Shown here piece after piece: positions 24,694 to 33,180 of a stretch of DNA of 64,000 bases. Each line of letters starts with the position of its first letter. Positions within the stretch are counted from its first letter, which is position 1. A program made the translations under genes and the position numbers. Origin of the DNA: Streptomyces sp. NBC_00285 (GTDB lineage Bacteria > Actinomycetota > Actinomycetes > Streptomycetales > Streptomycetaceae); NCBI RefSeq assembly GCF_036174265.1, contig NZ_CP108055.1, positions 10,168,001 to 10,232,000 on the forward strand, in the 5' to 3' direction. The notes below the pieces were generated by a model. That model was not told the DNA's origin. It was given only the letters and a program-made list of their open reading frames with translations, and did not search any database.

Positions 24694-27186
24694 CTACGTG
24701 CGAGGCGGAGGAGCCCACGAGGATGTCGAGCCGTCCGGTTCAAGGCCCGAGCGACGCAGTGAGTCTGCTTCAGCAACCCTGCCAGCATCCTGCATCCAGT
24801 TGATCAGTTGCAGCAGGGAGCGCCTGCTGCCTGCCACGATGTGCTGCCGCAGAGCTGCTTCGGCTTGAACTTGGCGCCCCGTTCGCCACCAGAAGCCCAT
24901 CAGACCTGTGTGCGCGCCGAAGCGCTCGGCCAGCTGCTCATACCTCTGTTCCGCTCGATCCAGCACTCCGGCGCGTTCCAGAATCCAGGCTTCCTCCTGG
25001 AGTGCTGTCACGCCGCCGAGTTCACTGACGCGGCTGAGTTCCTCCCAGTGCTGCGCCTGCGCAGCCATCTCCTGCAGGCGGCCACAGACCTCGTCCACCA
25101 AGGTGCCAGCGGCCAGGGCGCGTTCGAGGAGTTGCCGCCGCTCTTCCACGTTGCTCGGTTCGTTGGCGTCGACCTGGTTCTCCATGCACCAGACAAGGCC
25201 AAGGCCCGTCTGGATGTCCTCAGTGGAGTAGGCGCGCAGAACCTGGTTCAGGAGGCTTGTTCGCCCAGGACTGCGGTCGCGGTAGTGACCTTCCAGGTCG
25301 TCCCACAGCTCGGCGTACCAGGCGTACCAGTCGTCGCCGATGTCCAGTTTGGCGCGGACGTCGGGACGGTCCTGTAGTTCCTCGACGGCGGCCTTCGCGT
25401 ACAGCCCGATACGCGGGGGGCTGTTGAACCCCATGATGTGCTCAGTGAGGGGATCCATTTCCCTCTCGTCCTGAAGGAGAACCTCTTCAATGCCGTCCAG
25501 CACAGCGTCGATATCGTCGAGATCAGCGGAATTGGGCTCCGAGTGCGCGATGGTCGACGTTCCGATGGAAGCGGGAGCCGGCCTGGTCCAGTGCACCTCG
25601 TCGAGCAGGCGTTCCAGTGCACGGCCTGCATGCTGGGGCTGCAGTAGTCGGGCGCGGGCGAAGTACCGGTATGCCCAGCTGTACACGGCGCGGCTGTGCG
25701 CAGCGTGGCCGAGGAGCATCAGCTGGTCGCCGTCGGCCACGTTGTCGTGAAGGGCCTGCCAGACGCGCGTCGGAATGGGCGCTTGCTGGCGTTCACGGTG
25801 GTTGACGAGGTAGGGCGATACATCGAATCCCTCGACCTGGTAGACCGATGAGTCGTTGACGGGGTAGAGCGCCGCGACTTGCCCGCTGACTCTGCAGCTG
25901 GCGGCATCAAGAGCGTTGGACAACCACGTGTCTCCCGTTCTCGCGCGCTCGTGACGGTCCAGGTGGGCGAAGGCCGCATCAGCCAGGAGGGCGTTCGTCA
26001 AGGGCGCGGTGTGTCCCAGCCGTCGGCAGTCGGTGGCACCGAGGATGAGCGCGCGCGTCTCTGGGGCCAGACGGGTGAGTCGGCTGACCAGCTGAGGCCC
26101 GCCGGTGATCATCGGAATGATGCGGCCGGAGTCAGCCGCAGCCTCCAGAGCATCTCTCAGCTGCGGGTCTACCTTGGCCGCATGACGTGCGTCGGTCAGG
26201 TCGGGAAGCTGCTCCTCGACCTGGTGGATGACCTCGATCAGGCTCAGGGCCCGTTTGGCCCGCCCGTCGCGTTCGGGATCGTCGGTCAGCTCCTCGAATT
26301 GCCCCAGCGTCAGCGGATGGACGGTGAGGAGCACGACCACCGGCTCGCTACGTTTCAGAAGGTGCTGTAGCCGACGGACGACTTCGTGGAGTTCAGGCTC
26401 CTTGAAGTGCCGAGCGGCATCGTCCAGGAACACGACAGAGCCCACCGGGACTGGTCCGGCCAGCAAGTCCAGCAGTTCACCGGCGTCCTCAGGCCGGGCC
26501 AGCAGAGTGTCGGCGGGCAGCACCGCGGTGGCCGCGGCCCAGGCCGAGCGGGTCTTACCGACCGAAGACCATCCGCTCAGCGCGATACACCTGGGGGCGA
26601 CCCCGTGACCGTGTAGCAGGTCCGCGCGCAGGCCCTGGTCGAAGGTGCGCGGCAGATACACCGGGCCGACGTCCTGGGCGGTGGAGGGGTACTGCGAGGC
26701 CACCGGAGCCTGCACCCCGAACGTCCTCGGCGTCCAGTCGGCAAGCCTGCGGAATTGGGCGGATAGAACTCGATCCACAGCCATGATGCGCTCATCCTGC
26801 GAGCTGGTGAGCATGAATGCGGCTTCGGGCTCCTGCGGGTCTTCGGCAAGGTCCACGAGGCCTTCACGCCGGAGTGCAGCCTGCTCGAACAGCGCGTCTT
26901 CCAACAGTGTGCGTGCGCGCTCCCAGGCTCTCAGGTCGAAGGCGCTGTCGGGCAGGCTTCGGCGGCGCTGCGCGTGGTCGCGACACCGCTGAACGTACAA
27001 CTCGACGAAGGCCTCCGCGGGCGCCCGGGAGCCGACGCCCCGCTCCTTCGCCGAAATCGTCTTGACGCTGAAGTCTGCGGCCTCGGGGCTTGCCACCTGT
27101 CTCTGTGACAGGCCTGAACCGCGCCGCAGCGCCAGCAGTTTCAACCCGAACGCGATCAGCAGCTCGTTCTTGGTCTCTGCGACCAC
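24694..27186 (-). CDS. XRE helix-turn-helix / P-loop NTPase / helical-repeat regulator (STAND-like)
   Basis: About 830 residues from GTG 27186, which has AGGAG nine bases upstream. Residues 1-75: HTH (KLLALRRGSGLSQRQVASPE). Residues about 200-430: P-loop ATPase with Walker A GWSSVGKT (205-212) and Walker B SVVFLDDA (about 250-257). The rest is helical with TPR-like repeats (WILERAGVLDRAEQRYEQLA, LINWMQDAGRVAEAD). The layout is that of large ATP-switch regulators or of STAND-type defence sensors; I cannot tell which. No effector domain is visible. It is divergent from a small membrane protein, with no other operon partner. Confidence 0.8.
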   Translation of the reverse strand: MVAETKNELLIAFGLKLLALRRGSGLSQRQVASPEAADFSVKTISAKERGVGSRAPAEAFVELYVQRCRDHAQRRRSLPDSAFDLRAWERARTLLEDALFEQAALRREGLVDLAEDPQEPEAAFMLTSSQDERIMAVDRVLSAQFRRLADWTPRTFGVQAPVASQYPSTAQDVGPVYLPRTFDQGLRADLLHGHGVAPRCIALSGWSSVGKTRSAWAAATAVLPADTLLARPEDAGELLDLLAGPVPVGSVVFLDDAARHFKEPELHEVVRRLQHLLKRSEPVVVLLTVHPLTLGQFEELTDDPERDGRAKRALSLIEVIHQVEEQLPDLTDARHAAKVDPQLRDALEAAADSGRIIPMITGGPQLVSRLTRLAPETRALILGATDCRRLGHTAPLTNALLADAAFAHLDRHERARTGDTWLSNALDAASCRVSGQVAALYPVNDSSVYQVEGFDVSPYLVNHRERQQAPIPTRVWQALHDNVADGDQLMLLGHAAHSRAVYSWAYRYFARARLLQPQHAGRALERLLDEVHWTRPAPASIGTSTIAHSEPNSADLDDIDAVLDGIEEVLLQDEREMDPLTEHIMGFNSPPRIGLYAKAAVEELQDRPDVRAKLDIGDDWYAWYAELWDDLEGHYRDRSPGRTSLLNQVLRAYSTEDIQTGLGLVWCMENQVDANEPSNVEERRQLLERALAAGTLVDEVCGRLQEMAAQAQHWEELSRVSELGGVTALQEEAWILERAGVLDRAEQRYEQLAERFGAHTGLMGFWWRTGRQVQAEAALRQHIVAGSRRSLLQLINWMQDAGRVAEADSLRRSGLEPDGSTSSWAPPPRT

Positions 27187-27354
27187 CGCGGCTCCTGTTC
27201 CAGAGCGAATCCAGAGGTGGATCTCTGGATAGGTGGTGACGTGCTGCTCTTCCCGGGCCGTCCAGAGCGACTGCCAGGATCTCACGCGCCTATCAAGGCA
27301 GGTCCGAGATTTGGAGCAGCTCGCCGACGTTCCGAGGGCCGGAGCACAGCGCGG

Positions 27355-27594
27355 GTGACTCGGGAGGTCCTGGTGCTCAGCGCACTCAAGTTTCTCGGCA
27401 TCGCCGGGGTGTTGGCGATCTTCGTTCTGGATGCCGTGCTGGCCGGCGTCATCGTGGGCCTGGTCGAGTGGCACGACCACTACCGTGTCACCAGGGCGAT
27501 CCTGCGCGGCTTGAAGGCTTTCGCCGCCGCGATCGGCCTGCAGATTGGCCTTGCCACGTTCATCGCACTGCTCGTGAAGATCCTTTTCCTCTAG
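27355..27594 (+). CDS. small two-helix membrane protein
   Basis: About 79 residues from GTG 27355 with GGAG upstream. Two hydrophobic segments (LGIAGVLAIFVLDAVLAGVIVGL and AAAIGLQIGLATFIALLVKI, shortened here) flank a charged loop EWHDHYRVTRAIL. No family recognised. It is divergent from the XRE-NTPase gene (168 bases between starts) and ends just before a very strong terminator. Confidence 0.6.
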   Translation: MTREVLVLSALKFLGIAGVLAIFVLDAVLAGVIVGLVEWHDHYRVTRAILRGLKAFAAAIGLQIGLATFIALLVKILFL

Positions 27595-27610
27595 CGAGGG
27601 GGAACCCGGA

Positions 27611-27656
27611 ACGCCCTGGGGCGCGCATCAAGTGGATGCGCGCCCCAGGGCGTTTT
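27611..27656 (+). terminator. strong intrinsic terminator
   Basis: A perfect 19-bp stem (27611-27629 with 27635-27653; inner part GGGGCGCGCATC) with loop AAGTG, followed by TTTT overlapping the stem end at 27653. It lies 17 bases after the small membrane protein stop, between convergent genes, and could act in both directions. Confidence 0.9.
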
Positions 27657-27736
27657 CCGTGCGTGTGCGCCGCGACCCGCGCCAGCGCTTCCGAAGAAGG
27701 CCGCAGCCTACGGGGGTCCGGGCGCGCGCCCGCCGG

Positions 27737-28290
27737 TCAGGCGGGCTCGAGGAGGTCGACGACGGAGAGCCCGGTCTCGCCGTTGACGAGCTTGAGCGCG
27801 ACTTCGGCGCGGGCCGCGAGGTCGAGCGGGTCGAGGTCTTCGGCGTACGCGGCGTGCACGATGCGGTCCAGGCCTGCGCCGACCAGCGGGGCGGCGGTGC
27901 GCAGGGATGCCTCCAGGGCCACGCCTTGAGGGGCGCCGCCGTGCAGGACGATGTTCCGCGTCCGGTAGAGCCTGCGCAGCGCGATCCGGAAGGCCCCGGC
28001 GACGTCTCCAAGCACCGGGCGGGGGTTCTGGACCAGGTCGGCCATCCGCTGGGCAGCGGGCCGGTCACTGTACTTGGTGGAGGCCCCGGTGAAGTCCAGA
28101 GCGGAGGCACCGCCCGAATGCAGTGCGTCGGCTGCCAGGCGGGCGCGCTCTTGGTTCGTGGTGCAGGCCGCGATGTTCCGGGCGAGATCGTTCCTCGTAC
28201 GGGGTTTGTGGTGGTGCGCGAGGGCGGTGAGCTCGGCGCGGGGCCATGAGCAGGCGATGATGGCGGCCTTTCTTCTTGCCCGAACACCTT
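27737..28290 (-). pseudogene. HEPN/Apea-like protein, N-terminally truncated
   Basis: About 180 readable residues. The segment LYRTRNIVLHGG contains an R-x4-H motif in the setting seen in Apea-type HEPN domains, which are often RNases in toxin and defence systems. ERARLAADALHSGGASALDF precedes it and AYAEDLDPLDLAARAEVALK follows. No start codon exists before the frame enters the divergent antitoxin gene region, so the N-terminus is missing. The HEPN assignment is by motif only. Confidence 0.45.
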
Positions 28291-28325
28291 CGGTGAGACC
28301 CGGGCCCGCTGGTACCGTCGCTCGT

Positions 28326-28625
28326 ATGGACCAGAACGGACGCCAGGTTCCGCCCTTCGCGGCAGAGGAATACGCGCGCGTCGAGGCGGCCGCCCACCTC
28401 GCCGGCAAATCCCCGGAGGACTTCGTCCGCGACGCGGCGCTCAAGGCTGCCGACGACCCGTTCCTCAAGGCCCTCGGTAGGACCCGCGACCGCGTTCCGC
28501 AGCTTGCCGAGGTCTTCGCCGCGCAGGACACCCAGGCCGCCGACACCAGCGCTGCCTGGCCTGACCCCGCTCCCATGGGCAGCCGCGACCTGCGCGAGAG
28601 CCAGCAGCACGGTCACGCCGCGTGA
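28326..28625 (+). CDS. antitoxin of a Fic-type toxin-antitoxin pair
   Basis: A 99-residue protein. AEEYARVEAAAHLAGKSPED followed by FVRDAALKAAD resembles a ribbon-helix-helix/CopG-like DNA-binding N-terminus, and the C-terminal half is flexible and acidic. Its stop overlaps the start of the Fic-like gene (GTGA), the standard coupling of antitoxin and toxin. It probably represses its own promoter. Confidence 0.7.
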   Translation: MDQNGRQVPPFAAEEYARVEAAAHLAGKSPEDFVRDAALKAADDPFLKALGRTRDRVPQLAEVFAAQDTQAADTSAAWPDPAPMGSRDLRESQQHGHAA

Positions 28626-28993
28626 CGCGGTTCCTCAGCACACAAGAGCTTCTGCAGATCGCACAGACCCTCCCGGGCGACCCGGCCTGTCTCGACCTGG
28701 GGGTGCTGGACGCCGTCTGCGCCCGGGTCCAGTCCCACTACATGGGCCGCGACGTGTACGCCAGCGACTGGCTCAAGGCCGCGGCCATGCTGGAAACGAT
28801 CGCGTTGCACGAGCCGCTTGAGGCGAAGAATGAATTCTTCGCGTGGCTGGCCGCCGAGACCTTCCTCAACACCAATGGCCAGTACCTGAACTACGAGCCG
28901 GAGGAAGCCCTCGCGCTCGTCATGCGGGCGAAACACAAGGGCGCCCGGGTCCAAGAAGTCGCCGCACAACTGCGCGACTGGTCAACCGGCTGA
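28622..28993 (+). CDS. Fic/Doc-type toxin with degenerate motif
   Basis: A 123-residue Doc-like protein: LDLGVLDAVCARVQSHYMGR, then IALHEPLEAKNEFFAWLAAETFL, shortened here, and NYEPEEALALVMRA. The family motif HPFxxGNKRxAW reads HEPLEAKNEFFAW, so the phosphate-binding GN and the Arg are changed. Fic/Doc enzymes AMPylate or phosphorylate targets such as EF-Tu; this one may have altered or no catalysis. It starts at GTG 28622 inside the antitoxin stop. Confidence 0.75.
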   Translation: MTRFLSTQELLQIAQTLPGDPACLDLGVLDAVCARVQSHYMGRDVYASDWLKAAAMLETIALHEPLEAKNEFFAWLAAETFLNTNGQYLNYEPEEALALVMRAKHKGARVQEVAAQLRDWSTG

Positions 28994-29014
28994 TACCCGC
29001 GGCCGCAGCCGGGT

Positions 29015-29734
29015 CTACCCCTTCTCGTCATCGTCAGGCACGGCGAACGTGATGGCTTGCTCGTTCTCCGCTTTCTGCGCGGCACTCAGGCGCTCGATCT
29101 TGTACTTCTCGTCCAGGACCTTGGCCTTCAGCCCCCAGGACAGAGCGCGGGCCCGCATTCCGTTGTCCCCGGTGACTACCGTGACCGGGGCCGGGGCGAT
29201 GGCCTGCTGCAGATAGCAGGCGCGCGCGACGATCTCGTCGTCGTTGTTCGGCAGCCGTACGTGCCAGGGCTCGTCCCGCAGGACGTCGATGACGGTCTCC
29301 CCGTTGTTGACGACTGCCCGGCCATCCGTCTCGATCTGGGTGAGGACCTGTTCCAGGAGCACAAAGACGGCGCGCGCTCGCTTCCGGACGCTGGTGTCAT
29401 GCGTGTCGTACGGCTTCTTGTCGATTTCGTCGATCACGACGTGCGGAATCACCACGGAGGTGTCGGCGCCGTAGATCCGCTGCCACGGGATCTTGTCGAA
29501 GCGCATATAGTGCAACAGGTGGTTGGTGTCCAGTACCACCGTCCGCACACGGTGGCGGCTGAAGCACTCTTGAATCCGCCGCAGTTCGTTGGCCAACTCC
29601 ATGAAATAGGTGCGGAGTTCCTGTAGTTCGGTATGCATCAGGTTGGCGTGCCGGTCTGCACTGAACCGACGGTGCATGATCGCGTCGTAGCGGTCGCCCC
29701 GAAGGCGGCCTGCCACCGACCGGTCGGCGAACAT
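29015..29734 (-). CDS. PIN-domain ribonuclease-like protein
   Basis: A 239-residue protein. Residues 1-65 are helical; a PIN domain follows with acidic residues in VVLDTNHLLHYM (D), PHVVIDEIDKK (D/E), NDDEIVARACYL (D/E) and VVTGDNGMRARA (D), the PhoH-N/VapC-like arrangement. PIN proteins are metal-dependent RNases. The frame remains open upstream to about 29757 (GTELLEMFADRS), so the ATG at 29734 may not be the original start and the N-terminus may be lost. No partner antitoxin is seen. Confidence 0.75.
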   Translation of the reverse strand: MFADRSVAGRLRGDRYDAIMHRRFSADRHANLMHTELQELRTYFMELANELRRIQECFSRHRVRTVVLDTNHLLHYMRFDKIPWQRIYGADTSVVIPHVVIDEIDKKPYDTHDTSVRKRARAVFVLLEQVLTQIETDGRAVVNNGETVIDVLRDEPWHVRLPNNDDEIVARACYLQQAIAPAPVTVVTGDNGMRARALSWGLKAKVLDEKYKIERLSAAQKAENEQAITFAVPDDDEKG

Positions 29735-29953
29735 CTCCAGCAGCTCGGTCCCGGCCTTAAGAACCCGTCTCTGAACCTCTACTGAGGTGCTTCTGCCTCA
29801 TCGGATGGTTGGACGCACGGAGTTCGCTTGGTTCACTCGCCGGTGGTTTTGCGCTGCTCCAACTGGATGTTTCTGGGGTGTGCGCTAACTCAGGGATCCT
29901 GATCCAGAGCACGCTGAGGCGGACAGGTGTATCTCCCATGAAGAGGTGGATTC

Positions 29954-30508
29954 GTGCGTTCTCGCTCGAAGGCATGGCGTGTTCTGACCGTCCTGGGTCT
30001 GGCGGCTGCTGCGATGGGGCCGCTCACCGCAGCCCAGGGGGCCCAGTCGTCCTCGATCGAAAGTGGTGCGACGTACGAGATCCGGAGTCAGGCGTCCGGC
30101 AAGTGCCTCGATGTGAAGGACGCGAGCGAGGCGGACGGCGCGTCGATCGTCCAGTGGACCTGTAACGGAGGGACCAACCAGCGGTTCGTACTCTTCCAAG
30201 AGGCCAACGGGTACTGGTCATTCCAGACGTTCGCCCACAAGTTCCTCGCGGTGAAGGACATCGAGAACGCGATGGACGGCTCGCCGATCACCCAGATCCC
30301 CCAAAGCGGCACAACGGAAGCCAACTCGACCTTTGACATCGTGTGGGATGGCAGCGCCGCCGACGTCTACCGGATCGGGGTGCCGGCCAACGACGCCAAC
30401 AGGTTCTTCGACGTGAAGGACGGCAGCCAGGCGGACGGCGCGCCGATTATCCAGTACGTGCACACCGAGGGGCCCAACCAACTGTTCAAGGTGGTCAAGG
30501 TCGCGTAG
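29954..30508 (+). CDS. secreted ricin-type beta-trefoil lectin
   Basis: A 184-residue exported protein. Signal peptide residues 1 to about 30 (VLTVLGLAAAAMG core, cleavage near AQGAQ). The mature part is a single RICIN domain with repeats SGKCLDVKDASEADGASIVQW and FFDVKDGSQADGAPIIQY (shortened), the Q-x-W/F type motifs. It likely binds polysaccharide. GTG 29954 has AGAGGTGG upstream. The next gene encodes an exported trypsin fold, but 195 bases separate them. Confidence 0.85.
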   Translation: MRSRSKAWRVLTVLGLAAAAMGPLTAAQGAQSSSIESGATYEIRSQASGKCLDVKDASEADGASIVQWTCNGGTNQRFVLFQEANGYWSFQTFAHKFLAVKDIENAMDGSPITQIPQSGTTEANSTFDIVWDGSAADVYRIGVPANDANRFFDVKDGSQADGAPIIQYVHTEGPNQLFKVVKVA

Positions 30509-30703
30509 TCGCTTATCGGCATCGGACCTGCACCAGCGCCAGCCGAGACTCGTCTTGCCCATCCAAGTCCAAGTCGGGCGGGGCGGGCTCGTGACTTGCG
30601 CCGCTCCATGGCGCACAATTCGCGCCTCCTTCGCTACTTTGCGTGACGAGGTTCGTTATTGCTGTCGTTCGCCGTTCAGGATCTGTACTCAAGGAGCTGT
30701 CTG

Positions 30704-31462
30704 ATGCTGCGCAAGGTCGTTGTCTGTGCTGTGGCGGTGCTGGGTTCAGCCGCCCTGAACGCGGTACCCGCGACCGCCATCGTCGGCGGGAGCCCCGCCA
30801 CGCCGGAATCCGCTCCCTACCAGGTCAGCGTGCAGTTGGAAGGCTGGCACGGGAAGTCCCACGTGTGCGGCGGCTTCTTGCTCGGTGCGAACAAGGTGAT
30901 CACCGCCGCCCACTGCGTCGACGGTGCCGCCCCCTCCAAACTGGAGGTGAAATGGGGCGGGCTGAACCGTGACAAGCTGCCGATGGCGAGCTCGGTCACC
31001 AAGATCAGCATTCACCCGCAGTACACCTCCGTCGGCCTGGCCAACGACGTCGCGGTTCTGACCCTCTTCAAGACGGCTACCGAGGCCGACGGCGTCAAGT
31101 TCGCACATCTGGCCACCAGCGACCCCGCAACCGGCGCGGATGTCACCGTCACGGGCTGGGGCCGCAACCAGCGCGACAGCACGAACGTGCCCCAGCAGCT
31201 CCAGGCTGCGCAACTGCCAGTTCTGAACCGGGACTCCTGCGCCGGCGTCTACACCGAGCCCGGCGCACCCTTCGACACCACAGGCAGGTTCTGCGCTGGC
31301 CCGGCAGGCGGCGAGCAGGCTGTCTGCAACGGCGACGCGGGCGGCCCCGCGGTCCTGAACGGCGTCGTCGTCGGCATCACCTCCGGCGGCGGCCCCGGAT
31401 GCGCCAAGCCTTCCCTCTTCAGCAGCGTCGCGTACTTCAAGCCGTGGCTCGAGTCGCAGTGA
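30704..31462 (+). CDS. secreted trypsin-like (S1) protein lacking the catalytic serine
   Basis: A 252-residue exported S1-family protein. Signal peptide residues 1 to about 25, then the mature-type start IVGGSPATPESAPYQVSVQL. Catalytic His is present (ITAAHCVDG) and Asp is present (LANDVAVLTL). The serine motif reads CNGDAGGPAV where S1 proteases have GDSGGP: codon GCG at 31336-31338 encodes Ala. The protein is otherwise full length and well preserved, so it looks like a pseudoprotease. AAGGAG precedes the ATG at 30704, and a strong terminator follows. Confidence 0.92.
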   Translation: MLRKVVVCAVAVLGSAALNAVPATAIVGGSPATPESAPYQVSVQLEGWHGKSHVCGGFLLGANKVITAAHCVDGAAPSKLEVKWGGLNRDKLPMASSVTKISIHPQYTSVGLANDVAVLTLFKTATEADGVKFAHLATSDPATGADVTVTGWGRNQRDSTNVPQQLQAAQLPVLNRDSCAGVYTEPGAPFDTTGRFCAGPAGGEQAVCNGDAGGPAVLNGVVVGITSGGGPGCAKPSLFSSVAYFKPWLESQ

Positions 31463-31481
31463 GCCACCGTCAGACCCGTAC

Positions 31482-31524
31482 GCGAGACGCCTCGGACCGG
31501 CTGTGCCAGTCCGAGGCGTCTCGC
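31482..31524 (+). terminator. strong intrinsic hairpin after the trypsin-like gene
   Basis: A perfect 16-bp stem (GCGAGACGCCTCGGAC at 31482-31497 with its complement at 31509-31524) and an 11-base loop, 20 bases after the stop codon. Confidence 0.85.
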
Positions 31525-31580
31525 CGGCGCCCGCTGCAGGAGGCAGTACCGGGACTACTTCACGCACATAGCGAACGCGC

Positions 31581-32135
31581 GTGCTGTACTACCACTTCCA
31601 CCAGCCGCACCGCTCCGACCCGAGCGTGCCCGAGTACGGGCTATGGATGAGCAAGGTCTACGACGCCTGGCTCGCCCGGCCCGAGTACCAGCACAGCATC
31701 CGGATGCTGGAGGACATCGTGGCCCTCAGCTCTGGAGTGCGCGGTTCGGTGGAGACTCTCGGCCTGGCCCCGCCGACGAGCGTCGTGATCGAGTCCGACG
31801 GCTCCATCGAGGCTGTGGACACCCTGCGGTCGGTCGAGGAGGGCGCCACCTGGCTCGGGCTCGACGTCCTCCGCCACTCCTTCGATGAAGCGCTGTCGCA
31901 TCCGAAGCTGCTGCACCGACAGCACGGCAAGGAAGCGCTCGCCGAGCAGTGCCGCGCCTGCCCACTCGTGGACGTGTGCGGCGGTGGCTACCTTCCGCAC
32001 CGCTTCAGCGAAGCCCAAGGCTACCGGAACCCGTCTGTCTACTGCGCGGACCTGGAGTACCTCATCCGACACGTCCAGGGCTCCCTACGGCAGCACGGCT
32101 GGAACGCGTATGCGCAGGCCGCCTCGCCGCCGTAG
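31581..32135 (+). pseudogene. radical SAM/SPASM (FxsB-like) maturase, C-terminal fragment
   Basis: About 184 residues of the C-terminal half of a radical SAM peptide-modifying enzyme. The SPASM-type cluster region is visible: EQCRACPLVDVCGGGYLPHR and NPSVYCADL, preceded by SVVIESDGSIEAVDTL. This pattern is typical of FxsB-type maturases of RiPP systems. The N-terminal radical SAM core with CxxxCxxC is absent; the frame starts just after the terminator. It cannot be catalytic alone. Confidence 0.75.
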
Positions 32136-32227
32136 ACGCGTGTGCCGTACCGCCAGGAGGGGATCACGCGCTGGAACGAACGAGTGCAGCAGTGACCGAA
32201 GCTACCGAGGAATGACAGGAGGCGCCG

Positions 32228-32707
32228 ATGAGCGTGACGATCCGCCCTGCGGAGAAGCGGGACGTCCCGGCCATGGCCGAGCTGATCGAGGAGATCGAGC
32301 GGTTCTACGGTGCGACCGACACCGACATCCAGCCACTGGAGGAACGCCGAACCCAGGTCGAAGAGGCGCTGTTCGGCTCGCCGCCGCTGGCTTCCGCGTT
32401 GCTCGTCGAGGACGAGACCGGGGACATCGTCGGACTCGCCGCGTATTCCTTCCTCTGGCCGGCCGCCGGCTCCTCGCACTCCCTGTTCCTGAAGGAGCTC
32501 TACGTCCGCGACACCCTGCGTCGGCAGGGCACCGGTGCTCGCCTCATGGACGAACTCCGTGCCATCGCCGCAGGGCGCCCCGGGTGCAGCCGCGTGGAAT
32601 GGATGACCGACAGTGACAATCCGGGAGCACGGGCCTTCTATAAGTCACTTGGGTTCGCCGAGTTCGATGGGAAGATCGTCTACCGGGTCGACTCCGGCAC
32701 GGCGTGA
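32228..32707 (+). CDS. GNAT-family N-acetyltransferase
   Basis: A 159-residue acetyltransferase with all GNAT motifs: IRPAEKRDVPAMAELIEEI at the N-terminus, LFLKELYVRDTLRRQGTGAR (acetyl-CoA pyrophosphate loop R-R-Q-G-T-G), and NPGARAFYKSLGF. ACAGGAGGCGCC precedes the ATG at 32228. Substrate unknown; the family acylates amines of antibiotics, proteins or small metabolites. It may be part of the neighbouring RiPP remnant. Confidence 0.88.
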   Translation: MSVTIRPAEKRDVPAMAELIEEIERFYGATDTDIQPLEERRTQVEEALFGSPPLASALLVEDETGDIVGLAAYSFLWPAAGSSHSLFLKELYVRDTLRRQGTGARLMDELRAIAAGRPGCSRVEWMTDSDNPGARAFYKSLGFAEFDGKIVYRVDSGTA

Positions 32708-32723
32708 GGGTGGTACGAGGTCA

Positions 32724-33098
32724 GTGGAAGTGGAGCGCTGCGACGAGTGCGGCGGCAAGATCGTCATCGGGCTCGGATGCGAGTGTCCGCCGGGCTCGTC
32801 GGCGTCGGCGTCGGCGACCCCACGTTCGGTGCGTACGTTCGTGAGGACGGAGTGGCGTACTCACCCGGAGGACACGATCCTGATCTCTCCTGCCCAGTGC
32901 GCGCACAGACCGGGATGGTGCGACCACGTGACCGAGGACGACGTACAGCCGCCGCGCTGGGGGTGGATCCCGAATCCTCCGCCCGGGCTCTGGGAGCGGT
33001 TGAGCAGTGCTTCTCCGGCGACCGCCACCGCGGGCAACCCCAGGCGGCGAGCCGTGCGACGGTGCACCACCTGTGAGGCGAACCTCGCGCCGAGTTGA
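32724..33098 (+). CDS. small zinc-ribbon-like hypothetical protein
   Basis: A 124-residue protein. It starts VEVERCDECGGKIVIGLGCE, a C-x2-C knuckle with a further CxC, and ends RRCTTCEANLAPS, a second C-x2-C. The middle is W- and P-rich (PRWGWIPNPPPGLWERL). I chose GTG 32724, 17 bases after the GNAT stop. No family recognised; zinc binding is inferred from the Cys pairs. Confidence 0.5.
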   Translation: MEVERCDECGGKIVIGLGCECPPGSSASASATPRSVRTFVRTEWRTHPEDTILISPAQCAHRPGWCDHVTEDDVQPPRWGWIPNPPPGLWERLSSASPATATAGNPRRRAVRRCTTCEANLAPS

Positions 33099-33180
33099 CC
33101 ACCGTGCTGCAACATCGCTCTGTTCTCGCTTCGGTGGGCGCGGCCTCACCCGTCGACGGCCGCGCCCGCCCGCGTCAGGA

